Source: Frigoribacterium sp. Leaf263
GTDB taxonomy: Bacteria; Actinomycetota; Actinomycetes; Actinomycetales; Microbacteriaceae
DNA length: 64,000 nt
Direction: 5' to 3'
NCBI RefSeq assembly: GCF_001422285.1
Contig: NZ_LMMO01000001.1
Span: 782,370-846,369, forward strand
Shown here: positions 28,603 through 37,554 of the stretch, in pieces
Numbering within the stretch: position 1 is the stretch's first letter
How the letters are laid out: each line of letters opens with the position of its first letter
Notes under the pieces: model-generated
Database searches by the model: none
Seen by the model: only the letters and a program-made list of their open reading frames with translations
Told to the model about the DNA's origin: nothing
Program-made: the position numbers and the translations under genes

Positions 28603-29934
28603 TCAGCGGCGCGGGGAGTGGCCCCGCGGGAGGTGCACCGGGCAGCGAGGAGCGTCGCCGGTCGCGCGCACCCGCCCGCCGGAGGCGGGCTTCGTCGGCA
28701 GGCGACGCCGGTTCACCTCGAGTCCCGTGTCGAGCACGGTGACCCTCGGGTCGCTCAGGGTCGCCACGGCGGCGGCCAGCCCCGCGATGGCGAGCTTCTC
28801 GCCGGGGCAGCGGTGGCCGGTGGCGACCCCGGCACCGCCGTGCGGGATGAACGCGGCGATGGCCTCGTAGTCGTCGACTCCGACGAAGCGCTCGGGGTCG
28901 AACTCGTCGGCGCGCTCCCACGAGGCGCGGTCGGTGTCCGTGCCGAGGATGTCGAGCACGAGGCGCCCTCCCTCGGGCACGGTGAGTCCGTCGAATTCGA
29001 CGTCGCGTCGGGTGAGCCCCGGCAGCATCGGCACGAACGGGGCCGTGCGTCGGATCTCCTGCGCGAAGGCGACCGCGAGCGGGCCGTCGACGAGCGAGCC
29101 GCGCTCCGCGGTCTCGGCGGCGATGCGCCTCCTCCATTCGGGGCGGTCGTGCAGCTCCTTCGCGGCGAACGCGACGAAGCGGGAGACGGCGATCAGGGGG
29201 CGGATGCTGTTCTGCAGCTCGATGCCCGCGAGCCGGGCCGGCAGCAGACGGCCCTCGCGGTCGCGATGCCAGGTCCACTCGAACAGGGCCGTGCCCGCGT
29301 CGGGGGTGAGGCGCCCGGCCCGGGTCGACTCGATCAGGCGCTCGGCGTGACGATCCGACCAGCGCCGGTGGAGGGCCGCGAGCAGGTACTCGGGCGAGTA
29401 GGGCACCCCGAAGCCGTCGACGATCTGCGCCAGTCGTGCCGACCATCGGGTCTTGGCGGCCGCGGTGCCCGGCAGGCCGGCCCAGCGCATGCCCGCGCGA
29501 CCGAAGGCGCCGACCGCCGCGTCGTAGGCCGAACGCTCGCCGCCGGCGAGCCACTCGTCGAGCTCGGCGCGCCATTCCCGCGCGAACAGGGGCGTGAGGC
29601 GGGCGACCTGCGCGTCGTCGTAGGCGACGTCGACGAAGGTGGCCTTGCGATGACGGTGATCGTCACCGTCGAGGCTGTGCACCGAGCCCTTGCCGAACAA
29701 CGTGCCCTGCACGATCCCCGGCATCGCGCCGTGGCGGGCGATGACGTCGCCGTCGGAGAAGAGCTCGACGGCCTCCGCTCCTCTCACGAGGAGGGCGTCA
29801 TCGCCCAGCAGGCCGAGGGGCGCCGCCCGGGCGTCGGGTGCGACCCGATCCCAGATCCGCGAACCGAAGCCGTAGCCGCGGGTCATCAGCGAGAGCGAAT
29901 CGTCTGTTAATGCACGGAGGATCATGCGGGTCAT
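28603..29934 (-). CDS. CYP152-family P450 peroxygenase, OleT-like active site
   Basis: This 443-residue protein lacks a membrane anchor. The heme-thiolate Cys is C376 in GGAGVATGHRCPGE, with the longer loop typical of CYP152. R245-P246 (NSIRPLIA) replaces the acid-alcohol pair, as in H2O2-using fatty-acid hydroxylases. F80 and H86 (TLFGKGSVHSLDG) correspond to F79 and H85 of OleT, the decarboxylase forming terminal alkenes, where the BSbeta hydroxylase has Gln. It probably uses H2O2 and fatty acids directly without redox partners. No reductase or ferredoxin gene is adjacent. Confidence 0.88.
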   Translation of the reverse strand: MTRMILRALTDDSLSLMTRGYGFGSRIWDRVAPDARAAPLGLLGDDALLVRGAEAVELFSDGDVIARHGAMPGIVQGTLFGKGSVHSLDGDDHRHRKATFVDVAYDDAQVARLTPLFAREWRAELDEWLAGGERSAYDAAVGAFGRAGMRWAGLPGTAAAKTRWSARLAQIVDGFGVPYSPEYLLAALHRRWSDRHAERLIESTRAGRLTPDAGTALFEWTWHRDREGRLLPARLAGIELQNSIRPLIAVSRFVAFAAKELHDRPEWRRRIAAETAERGSLVDGPLAVAFAQEIRRTAPFVPMLPGLTRRDVEFDGLTVPEGGRLVLDILGTDTDRASWERADEFDPERFVGVDDYEAIAAFIPHGGAGVATGHRCPGEKLAIAGLAAAVATLSDPRVTVLDTGLEVNRRRLPTKPASGGRVRATGDAPRCPVHLPRGHSPRR

Positions 29935-30020
29935 GGTGCCAGCGACGGGGAGCCGCGGTCCGCCGCCGGAGGGCGCTTGACATCCGGCCCGGCGACGGGC
30001 AGGGGCCGGGTGTCGTGACG

Positions 30021-30308
30021 TCAGACGGCCCGCAGGGCCGAGGGGATCTGCGCCTTCTCGAGCGCGTCGAGGAACACCGCGCGGGCGGCGCGCTCATCGG
30101 CGCAGAACTCGATCTCGAGCGGGCGGGCGAGCGTGGTGACCTCGAGCAGGCCGGCGACCACGCAGACGAAGCCGAGCACCGCGGTGGCGTCGTCGTGGGG
30201 GAGTCGCGCGTCGACGACCCGCCACTGATCGCGGGCGAGCTCGTCGAAACGGATGTCGCCGTCGGCGAGAGACGAGACGGGGCGGATGGCGCTGGCGGTG
30301 ATGGTCAT
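30021..30308 (-). CDS. Uncharacterised small protein (95 aa)
   Basis: The ATG at 30308 has GAGGGACC upstream. The sequence has a central hydrophobic stretch (DATAVLGFVCVVAGLLEVTTLA) that could be a buried helix or a membrane segment, flanked by acidic regions. I recognise no family. It sits upstream of the P450 on the same strand (86 bp) and divergently from the PadR gene. Confidence 0.6.
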   Translation of the reverse strand: MTITASAIRPVSSLADGDIRFDELARDQWRVVDARLPHDDATAVLGFVCVVAGLLEVTTLARPLEIEFCADERAARAVFLDALEKAQIPSALRAV

Positions 30309-30490
30309 GATGCGGTCCCTCGGTCGGCGGCGGGCGAGCTGCTGCGGTGATCTCGGGCCCCCATCCGGGGGCGTGCCTCGAGATTATGACTGAGCTTGAT
30401 TTTCTTGAACGGGATTGCGGCCCCCGCGATCGTGGCCTATAGGGGCGGAACGGGAGCCTGGGCGTCGGCTCTGCTCCGTCTCGGAGCCCG

Positions 30491-30510
30491 GGTATATCGT
30501 TCGGGTATCG
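30491..30510 (+). promoter_or_regulatory. Possible PadR operator/promoter
   Basis: GGTATATCGTTCGGGTATCG contains two similar half-elements (GTATATCG and GGTATCG) 25 bp before the padR start. PadR proteins usually repress their own gene from such sites. The match is suggestive only. Confidence 0.3.
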
Positions 30511-30534
30511 CTCGACCCTCGACAGGAGATCATC

Positions 30535-31077
30535 ATGAGCACCTCGCGTACACCCGGCTCGTTCAGCGTCGACCTCGACGGGATGTGGCAGGCGATGGAT
30601 CAGCTGCGCTCGACCTTCGATCGCCGTGACGGCGCCCGCGCCCCCCGCGGCGAGGTCCGCGCCGCCATCCTCGCCCTCCTCGCCGAGCGGCCGATGCACG
30701 GCTACCAGGTCATCCACGAGATCGACGAGCGCAGCGGCGGCGACTGGAAGCCCAGCGCCGGCTCGGTCTACCCGACCCTGCAGCTCCTCGCCGACGAGGG
30801 CCTGATCGTCGCGGAGGAGACCGACGGTCGCAAGGTCTACTCGCTGACCGACTCCGGGCGGGCCGCCGCCGGCGTCGACGGAGCGGACGCCTCCGACCCG
30901 TGGGCTCCCCAGCGATCGACGGGCGACCGACGCACCGCGCTGCCCCGGGCCGGGGTCGAACTGGCCCGTGCCACCGCCCAGGTCGGTCGCACCGGCACCT
31001 CCGCTCAGGTCGACGAGGCGGTGGCGGTCCTCGACGAGGCCCGCCGTCGCATCTACTCGATCCTCGCCCGAGACTGA
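30535..31077 (+). CDS. PadR-family transcriptional regulator
   Basis: The ATG follows CAGGAGATCATC. Residues about 40-115 form the winged helix (RGEVRAAILALLAERPMHGYQVIHEI, then SAGSVYPTLQLLADEGLIV). The C-terminal helices form the dimerisation part. It is 5 bp from the AarF-like kinase gene, so the two are co-transcribed and the kinase is a likely regulatory target along with the regulator itself. Confidence 0.9.
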   Translation: MSTSRTPGSFSVDLDGMWQAMDQLRSTFDRRDGARAPRGEVRAAILALLAERPMHGYQVIHEIDERSGGDWKPSAGSVYPTLQLLADEGLIVAEETDGRKVYSLTDSGRAAAGVDGADASDPWAPQRSTGDRRTALPRAGVELARATAQVGRTGTSAQVDEAVAVLDEARRRIYSILARD

Positions 31078-31082
31078 CGCGG

Positions 31083-32795
31083 GTGGCGTCGCCCCGTCCC
31101 GACGAGGCCGATCATCCGGTGCACGACCGTGCCGGTCGCGCCCGTTACCGCCGAATCCTGCGGTTCGCGTCACGCCACCTGGCGGTGAGCTGGTGGTTCG
31201 AGCTCGTGCTGCCCCGCCTCGGTCTGCGCTGGATCGCCGACCGGACGCGCCCGCGTCGGATGCAGCGCTTCGCCCGGGGCTTCCACGTGCTCGCCCTCGA
31301 CCTCGGCGGTCTGATGATCAAGGTGGGGCAGTACCTGTCGTCGCGCCTCGACGTCCTGCCGCCCGAGATCACGAAAGAGCTGGAGGGTCTGCAGGACGAG
31401 GTCACGCCCGTGCCCTTCGCCGAGATCAAGGCGCTCGCCGAGGCCGAGCTGGGGATGCCGCTCGATCGCGTCTTCGCGTCCGTCTCGGCCGAGCCGATCG
31501 CGGCCGCGTCGCTCGGTCAGGCGCATCGCGCCACGCTCGGACCCGTCGACTCGGCCGACACCGGCCTCGTCGACGTCGTGCTCAAGGTGCAGCGTCCGGG
31601 CATCGACCGGATCGTCGACGTCGACCTGGCCGCGCTCCGGAGGGTCGGCGGCTGGCTCAGTCACGTGCGCCTCGTCTCCGACCGGGTCGACGCCCCCGCG
31701 CTCGTCGAGGAGTTCGCCCGCACCAGCCTGGAGGAGATCGACTACCTCAACGAGGCGGCCAACTCGGCGCGGTTCGCCGCGGACTTCGCCGATGACGACC
31801 GGGTCGGCGTGCCCGACGTCGTCTGGGAGCGCAGCACCCGACGGATCCTCGTGCTCGAGGACGTCTCGGCCGTCAAGATCACCGACATCGAGGGCCTCCG
31901 CGCCGCCGGCATCGACCCCGACGAGGTCGCCCCCGTCTTCGCGGCCGTCATGTTCGACCAGCTCTTCTCGAACGGCTTCTTCCACGCCGATCCGCACCCG
32001 GGCAACATCTTCGTCACCCCGATCGAGGCGGCCGACGGCGAACGGCCCTGGCGGCTCACCTTCATCGACTTCGGCATGATGGGCGAGGTGCCGACGGGCA
32101 CCCGGAACGGCCTCCGCCAGCTGCTGATCGCCGCCGCCTCGCGCGACGGCAGCGGCATGGTGAACGCCATGCGCGACCTCGGGGTGCTGCTGCCGAGTGC
32201 GGACACCCGCGAGCTCGAGCGGGCCGTGTCGGCGACCTTCGCCCGGTTCGGCGGCATGGGCTTCGCCGAGCTGCGAGAGGTCGACCCGCGCGAGTACCGC
32301 GAGTTCGCCGGCCAGTTCGGCGAGCTGATCAGGTCGCTGCCGTTCCAGCTGCCCGACGACTTCCTGCTCGTCCTGCGGTCGGTGACCCTCACCTCCGGGG
32401 TGTCCAGCGCCCTAAACCCGGCCTTCAACCTCTGGGACTCGGTCGAGCCCTACGCCGCGAGACTCGTGCGCGACGAGAGGGGCAACGCGGTGCAGGACGT
32501 CGCGCGTCGGGCGCTCGACGCGGCCCAGGTCACGGTGCGGCTGCCCGGTCGGCTCGACCACCTCGTCACGCGGCTGGAGGACGGCACCCTCGAGGTCGGC
32601 AGCCCGCGCATCGAACGTCAGCTGAGCCGGATCGAGCGGACGGCGAGGCGCGTGCTGGCCGCCGTGCTCTTCGGCGGCTTGCTGATCGCCGGTGCCGTGC
32701 TGAGGGCGGACGACGACGGACTCGGCACCGTGCTCATGATCGCCTCGATCGTGCCCGGGCTGTACGCCCTGCTTGCCGGACGCCTGCCGGGCTGA
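31083..32795 (+). CDS. ABC1/AarF/UbiB-family atypical kinase
   Basis: GTG start 5 bp after padR. The 570-residue protein has the signature KxGQ motif (MIKVGQYLSSR), the Ala-rich loop (AAASLGQAHRA), the ATP Lys (VVLKVQRPG), catalytic HADPHPGN and metal-binding IDFGMMG. Two C-terminal membrane segments (about 520-565) anchor it. UbiB-like kinases support isoprenoid quinone synthesis or lipid transport; in actinobacteria a menaquinone role is plausible but unproven. Coupling to a PadR regulator is notable. Confidence 0.92.
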   Translation: MASPRPDEADHPVHDRAGRARYRRILRFASRHLAVSWWFELVLPRLGLRWIADRTRPRRMQRFARGFHVLALDLGGLMIKVGQYLSSRLDVLPPEITKELEGLQDEVTPVPFAEIKALAEAELGMPLDRVFASVSAEPIAAASLGQAHRATLGPVDSADTGLVDVVLKVQRPGIDRIVDVDLAALRRVGGWLSHVRLVSDRVDAPALVEEFARTSLEEIDYLNEAANSARFAADFADDDRVGVPDVVWERSTRRILVLEDVSAVKITDIEGLRAAGIDPDEVAPVFAAVMFDQLFSNGFFHADPHPGNIFVTPIEAADGERPWRLTFIDFGMMGEVPTGTRNGLRQLLIAAASRDGSGMVNAMRDLGVLLPSADTRELERAVSATFARFGGMGFAELREVDPREYREFAGQFGELIRSLPFQLPDDFLLVLRSVTLTSGVSSALNPAFNLWDSVEPYAARLVRDERGNAVQDVARRALDAAQVTVRLPGRLDHLVTRLEDGTLEVGSPRIERQLSRIERTARRVLAAVLFGGLLIAGAVLRADDDGLGTVLMIASIVPGLYALLAGRLPG

Positions 32796-32871
32796 CGACC
32801 CGTGCCGGAGCCGGCTCGGACGGGCCGACGCACCCCGGGGGTGCCGCGGCCCGCTGTCGCCTGGGGCAGGA

Positions 32872-33579
32872 TCAGAGCAGGATCTCGCGGCGGACGACGA
32901 GCTGCGCGGTCTCCTGCAGAGTGCGGTTGTTCGTCCGGGCGTCGTCGCGGAGCAGCATGAACGCCTGGCCGACGCTGGTGCTGTGCCGCTGGGCGAGGGC
33001 GCCCTTCGCCTGCTCGATGACGATCCGGCTGTCGAGGGCGCCCTGAAGCTGTGTCGTCAGGGCCTCCTGCCGACGCAGTGCGTTGCGCTCCTGCAGGCTG
33101 ATGGCCAGGACCTGCGCCATGGCCTCGATGAAGCTCCTCTCGTCGTCGTCGAGGCGGCCGGGGGTCCGCAGGAACACGTTGAGTCCGCCGATCGCCCGGC
33201 CGTCGACGATCAGGGGCATGGCGAGGGCGGCCCCGAGACCGGAGTCCACGGCGGTGGCGACGAACTCCGGCCAGAGCTCGGTCGCCTCGCGGAGATCGGG
33301 CACCTCGATGCTCCGGAGGTCTCGGATGCTGTCGATGCAGGGCCCGCCGCTGGCGCCGATCTGCGCCTCCTCGACGTCGAGGGTGCGCTCCCGCGTCGAG
33401 GCGATGGGGCGGAACGTGTCGTGATCCGCGGCGAGGATCACCGCCGCCTCGACGGCCCGCGTGTGCTCGGTCGTCCCCCGGACGATGACGTCCATGGCGT
33501 CCACGAGGCCGCCCTCCGCGCTGAGCGACGCCACGAGATCCACGAACAGGCGGGCGATGTCAGCGGGATTGTCGGTCAC
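32872..33579 (-). CDS. GAF-ANTAR protein
   Basis: I chose the GTG at 33579, preceded by GGAGACG; an in-frame start at 33660 is less likely. The GAF domain (about 20-165) includes GASGGPCIDSIRD, and the ANTAR domain (about 170-235) contains RIVIEQAKGALAQR. It is a third ANTAR antiterminator within 7 kb, here as a single gene converging on the AarF-like kinase. Confidence 0.9.
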   Translation of the reverse strand: MTDNPADIARLFVDLVASLSAEGGLVDAMDVIVRGTTEHTRAVEAAVILAADHDTFRPIASTRERTLDVEEAQIGASGGPCIDSIRDLRSIEVPDLREATELWPEFVATAVDSGLGAALAMPLIVDGRAIGGLNVFLRTPGRLDDDERSFIEAMAQVLAISLQERNALRRQEALTTQLQGALDSRIVIEQAKGALAQRHSTSVGQAFMLLRDDARTNNRTLQETAQLVVRREILL

Positions 33580-33744
33580 GGTCTGCGTCTCCGTCGAGGG
33601 ATGTGATCGGGCGATCGGTGCGTGCCCGATGTCGGCGCCCCTGCGAACGACCCTAGTCACGACGCCGGTCCCGTGACCGTCGTGACGGGCGTGGCCGACC
33701 GGAGGGGCGCCTCCTCGGCTGCGGTGCGGGGCGCGGCCGCGGCG

Positions 33745-34782
33745 TCAGTGCCGGTGCCCCTCCTCGGACCAGACGGGGAAGGGGTCGGCGAAGTCGCGCC
33801 ACCCGGCGGGGTCGCCGAGCAGCTCGTCGTCGGTGAGGAGGCACGTGTCGAGATCGCGACGGATGGTCACCACGTCGAGGTCGAGACCGAAGAACGCGAT
33901 CTGCTGGCCGTGCGGCGAGTCGGGGTGCCAGGACGGCGCCGAGGTCGGGTCGAGGCTCAGCATCTGCCCGACGCTCGACCACGACCCGACGCGGTCGCTG
34001 CGGGTGGCGAACTGCGTGAATCCGCGCGATCGCAGCACCGTGCCGACGGTGCCGGGGGCGAAGGTCCGCTCGAGCGCGAGACCGAGGCGCCCCGGGTGGA
34101 ACGGGCGCTCGTCGCGGTAGACGAACGTGGTGATGGCGCCGTCGTGGTGGTGGTCGGGGGTGTGATCCGAGAGGGCCTGCATCCAGCCCGCGGCGCCGCC
34201 CAGGCGAGCCGCGCCTCCTCGGCCGGAGAGCGACGCGTGCGTCAGCGCCGCGGTCGACGCGACGAGCGTCTCGGGTGCGAGGCGGGCGAGGAGGCGCTCG
34301 AGCACCCGGAGATCCGCGGCGGGCACGGCGGACGTGTCGGCGACGGCGACGACGGTGGCGTGCTCGACGAGGTCGATCACGTGCTCGGCGGCGAGGAACC
34401 GGTCGTCGACGCCGCCCAGCACGAGTTCGGCGAGGTCGACGGCGCTGACCACGGCGACCACGTGCTGCAGCAGCGACTCGCCGCTGGGGCGGCCGAGGTC
34501 GGAGTCGAGCAGCGCGCCGAGCAACAGGGCCGTCGGTCGCACCGGGGTGCCGGGCTCGAGCGTGGCGACGACGTCGATGCGGTCGCCAGCGCGAGCCCGG
34601 TCGAGCACCAGTCGATGCACGGAATCCGCGGCCTCGTGGGTGTCGGGTCCGACCGCGACGCGGAGGCTGGCCGGACCCGCCACGATGTCGGCGGCGCGAT
34701 CGACGGGGCCGGCGCCCTGCCCGGCGACGATGGTGACACCCCGGTGTCGGAGGGACGAGGAGGCGCGGGTCGGGTCGGTCAT
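33745..34782 (-). CDS. CobW/ZNG1-like protein with degenerate nucleotide site
   Basis: This 345-residue protein keeps the COG0523 shape: a C-terminal CobW domain (RPFHPGRLGLALE then VLRSRGFTQFATRSDRVGSWSSVGQMLSL) and switch-like segments (VVAVVSAVDLAELV). The P-loop, normally GFLGAGKTT, reads GQGAGPVDRAA with no Lys-Thr, and the metal-binding CxCC motif is absent. It may be a non-GTPase metal chaperone or scaffold. It is divergent from an L36 paralogue with a Zur-like box between them, so it is probably induced by zinc starvation. Confidence 0.8.
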   Translation of the reverse strand: MTDPTRASSSLRHRGVTIVAGQGAGPVDRAADIVAGPASLRVAVGPDTHEAADSVHRLVLDRARAGDRIDVVATLEPGTPVRPTALLLGALLDSDLGRPSGESLLQHVVAVVSAVDLAELVLGGVDDRFLAAEHVIDLVEHATVVAVADTSAVPAADLRVLERLLARLAPETLVASTAALTHASLSGRGGAARLGGAAGWMQALSDHTPDHHHDGAITTFVYRDERPFHPGRLGLALERTFAPGTVGTVLRSRGFTQFATRSDRVGSWSSVGQMLSLDPTSAPSWHPDSPHGQQIAFFGLDLDVVTIRRDLDTCLLTDDELLGDPAGWRDFADPFPVWSEEGHRH

Positions 34783-34795
34783 GCCCCTAAGCTAA

Positions 34796-34812
34796 GTGAT
34801 AACCGTTCTCAC
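34796..34812. promoter_or_regulatory. Zur-type operator
   Basis: GTGATAACCGTTCTCAC is a near-perfect palindrome of form TGANAANNNTTNTCA, the pattern of Fur-superfamily Zur boxes in actinobacteria. It lies 14 bp before the CobW-like start and 32 bp before the L36-paralogue start, so one site can repress both. Confidence 0.75.
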
Positions 34813-34843
34813 TAACAACTCCCCACCGACTCCTGGAGGCAGC

Positions 34844-34966
34844 ATGAAGGTCCGCAACTCGCTCAAGGCGCTCAAGGCCATCCCCGGGTCGCAGGTGGTC
34901 CGCCGCCGCGGCCGCGTCTTCGTCATCAACAAGAAGGACCCGCGCTGGAAGGCGCGCCAGGGCTGA
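34844..34966 (+). CDS. rpmJ: Zinc-independent ribosomal protein L36 paralogue
   Basis: The 40-residue product starts [17 protein letters not shown] and continues [17 protein letters not shown], the extended L36 type. It lacks all Cys and His ligands of the zinc-ribbon L36, so it is the C-minus form that replaces the zinc protein during zinc limitation. The ATG follows TGGAGG. The Zur-like box upstream fits this role. A bidirectional terminator follows. Confidence 0.93.
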   Translation: MKVRNSLKALKAIPGSQVVRRRGRVFVINKKDPRWKARQG

Positions 34967-35002
34967 CCCGCCCACCCTGCCCGCGCCTCCTGCCGGGGAA
35001 CG

Positions 35003-35042
35003 CCGGAGGCGCCCCCGCTCGGACGAGCAGGGGCGCCTCCGG
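35003..35042. terminator. Bidirectional terminator between rpmJ and the ADH gene
   Basis: The 13-bp arms CCGGAGGCGCCCC and GGGGCGCCTCCGG enclose an inner GCTC/GAGC stem. It serves convergent genes on both sides. The arms resemble the dispersed GGAGGCGCG element. Confidence 0.8.
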
Positions 35043-35063
35043 AGCACCGGACCGGGCGACGGG

Positions 35064-36110
35064 TCAGGCGAAGGTGGCCGCGTCGATGACGAAGCGGTAG
35101 CGGACGTCCGACTTCAGCACGCGCTCGTAGGCGTCGTTGATGCCGTCGGCGCCGATCAGCTCGGTCTCGGGGACGATGCCGTGCTCGGCGCAGAAGTCGA
35201 GCATCTCCTGCGTCTCGCGGATGCCGCCGATGGCGGAGCCGGCCCAGCTGCGACGTGCGGGGATCAGCGCGAACGCGGGCACCTCGAGCGGCTCGGACGG
35301 AGCACCGACGTTGATGAGCGTGCCGTCGACGGCCAGCAGGCCGAGGTACGCGCCCATGTCGACCTTGGCCGAGACGGTGTTGATGATGATGTCGAACGAG
35401 TTCGCCAGGTCGGTGAAGGTCTGCTCGTCGCTGGTCGCGTAGTGCGCCTTCGCGCCGAAGCGCAGCGAGTCGTCCTTCTTCGAGGTGGTCTGCGACAGCA
35501 CGGTGACCTCGGCGCCGAGCGCGGCGGCGATCTTGACGCCCATGTGGCCCAGCCCGCCCATGCCGACGATGGCGACCTTGGTGCCCTCGGTCACGCCCCA
35601 GTGGTGCAGGGGCGAGTACAGGGTGATGCCGGCGCAGAGCAGCGGCGCGACCTTGTCGTAGTCGAGCGACTCGGGAACGCGAAGCACGAAGTCCTCGGTG
35701 ACGACGACGGCCTGCGAGTAGCCGCCCTGGGTGATGGTGCCGTCGGCGGGGTCGACCGCGCCGTAGGTGCCGGTGTTGCCCTTCGCGCAGTACTGCTCGT
35801 CGCCGCGCTGGCAGTACTCGCACTCGCCGCACGAGTTCACCATGCAGCCGACGCCGACCCGGTCGCCGACCTCGTGCTTCGTGACCTCGGAGCCGACCTC
35901 CGAGACGGTGCCGACGATCTCGTGGCCGACGACCTGCGGGTACTGGATCTCGCCCCACTCGCCGCGGACGGTGTGGATGTCGCTGTGGCAGATGCCGGCG
36001 TAGGCGATGTCGATCATGACGTCCTTCGGGCCGACGTCGCGGCGCTCGATGGTCGTCTTGACGAGGGGCTCGGTGGCGGACGGTGCCGCGTAGGCGTTGA
36101 CGGTGCGCAT
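35064..36110 (-). CDS. Zinc-type NAD(P)-dependent alcohol dehydrogenase / aldehyde reductase
   Basis: The ATG at 36110 follows CAGGAGAACC. The 348-residue MDR enzyme has the catalytic zinc ligands ([14 protein letters not shown]), the structural zinc cluster ([15 protein letters not shown]), and the Rossmann motif [12 protein letters not shown]. The [16 protein letters not shown] and [17 protein letters not shown] patterns match the CAD/YahK/AdhC group, usually NADPH-dependent aldehyde reductases of broad specificity. It is not near other alcohol genes. Confidence 0.92.
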   Translation of the reverse strand: MRTVNAYAAPSATEPLVKTTIERRDVGPKDVMIDIAYAGICHSDIHTVRGEWGEIQYPQVVGHEIVGTVSEVGSEVTKHEVGDRVGVGCMVNSCGECEYCQRGDEQYCAKGNTGTYGAVDPADGTITQGGYSQAVVVTEDFVLRVPESLDYDKVAPLLCAGITLYSPLHHWGVTEGTKVAIVGMGGLGHMGVKIAAALGAEVTVLSQTTSKKDDSLRFGAKAHYATSDEQTFTDLANSFDIIINTVSAKVDMGAYLGLLAVDGTLINVGAPSEPLEVPAFALIPARRSWAGSAIGGIRETQEMLDFCAEHGIVPETELIGADGINDAYERVLKSDVRYRFVIDAATFA

Positions 36111-36268
36111 GGTTCTCCTGGGGTGGTGGGTTCGGTTCGCGGGGGATGAGGAGCGGGTCGGAACACGGTGCTCGACGACGGGCTCTCCGTCTCCGACGTT
36201 ACGCTCTCGCGCCGACCGTGGGTGGCCCTGACAGGGCCCCCCGAGGCGACGGCCTGCAGGAGGCGCGG

Positions 36269-37480
36269 TCAGAGCGTCGCAGGGAACGCGGTGCGGCGAC
36301 CGAGGACGGTGAGCGCGAACGCCACCACCCCGAAGCCGATCATCACCACCGGCAGCACGAGGCCGTCGGCAACGGTCAGCAGGGCGGCGCCGACGATCCC
36401 CGCGAAGAAGATCGCCACGTTGAAGGCCACTGGCAGGAACGCGTTGGCGACGTCGGCGTTGTCTCCGCCGACGGTCGTCAGAGCCGCCTGCAGCTGAGCC
36501 GACGCGCCGCCGAACGTGACACCCCAGAGCACGGAGGCGACCACGACGGCCGCCACCGACTCGTGACCCACGAGCAGGATCACGCCGGCGACCACGAAGA
36601 GCGCGACGCTGCCGTGCAGCAGGGGTCGCGGGTGCCGGTCGAGCAGTGCCCCCGTGATGACGATCCCGCCGATCGACGCCACTCCGTAGATCAGCAGGGT
36701 GAGATCGACGCCGAGCCCGGAGCCCCCGGCCCTCAGATAGGGCGAGACGTAGGTGTAGATCGTGTTGTGCGCCAGCATCCAGGCGGCGATCACCGCGAGG
36801 ATCACCGCGATGCCGGGGATGCGGAACACGCGCCCGAGCGACAGGCGAGCCCCCTCGGGCGCAGGCGCGGCGTCGGGCACGATCATCGCCACGAGGCAGA
36901 GCACGACGACGCCGAGCAGCGTCAACCCGACGAACGACCAGCGCCAGTCGAGGGTCGTGCCGAGCCACGAGCCGAGCGGCGTGCCGAACGCGAAGCCGAC
37001 GGGTGCCCCGGCCGAGACGACGGCGAGCGAGAGACCGGCGCGGCTCGGCGGGCTGATGCGGCGGCCGTAGGCGGCGAGCATGCCCCAGATCACGCCCGAG
37101 AAGGCGCCGGCGACGAACCGCGACACCAGGGCGAGCGCGATCACCGGCGAGAGCGCCGTCACGGTGTTCGCCACGACCAGCCCGGTGATCGCGATCAGGA
37201 GGAGCGGCTTGCGTCGCATCCCACGGGTCAGCGTGATGGCCGGAACGGTCGCCAGCACGGTCCCGAGGGCGTAGGCGCTGATGAGCAGACCGACGGCCCC
37301 TTCGCTCGTGTCGAGGCCGTTCGCGATGACGGGCAGCAGCCCCGCCGGCATCGTCTCCATGGCGACGAGGATGAAACCCATCGTCGCCAGGACGACGAGC
37401 GAGACGACCGGCAGGCGCTCCGGGGCTCCGCCGGGGGAGGAGGCGCGGGGGGAGCGGGTGGGGACGGGCGCGGTGTCCAT
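36269..37480 (-). CDS. MFS transporter of the DHA1 (AraJ/YdhP) type
   Basis: Start at MDTAPVP (37480); upstream in-frame sequence lacks support. The 403-residue protein has 12 membrane segments. Motifs are [12 protein letters not shown] in helix 1, [14 protein letters not shown] in helix 4 and DWRWSFVGL in the central region. This DHA1 branch exports sugars or drugs. The upstream XRE regulator lies on the same strand, 74 bp away, and is probably its regulator. Confidence 0.88.
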   Translation of the reverse strand: MDTAPVPTRSPRASSPGGAPERLPVVSLVVLATMGFILVAMETMPAGLLPVIANGLDTSEGAVGLLISAYALGTVLATVPAITLTRGMRRKPLLLIAITGLVVANTVTALSPVIALALVSRFVAGAFSGVIWGMLAAYGRRISPPSRAGLSLAVVSAGAPVGFAFGTPLGSWLGTTLDWRWSFVGLTLLGVVVLCLVAMIVPDAAPAPEGARLSLGRVFRIPGIAVILAVIAAWMLAHNTIYTYVSPYLRAGGSGLGVDLTLLIYGVASIGGIVITGALLDRHPRPLLHGSVALFVVAGVILLVGHESVAAVVVASVLWGVTFGGASAQLQAALTTVGGDNADVANAFLPVAFNVAIFFAGIVGAALLTVADGLVLPVVMIGFGVVAFALTVLGRRTAFPATL

Positions 37481-37554
37481 CGTGAGGTCCTTTCGGGCGC
37501 AGAGACGCGCCTCCGGGGCGTGCCCGGCGGTTCGGATGACGGGGGAGGCGCGGG

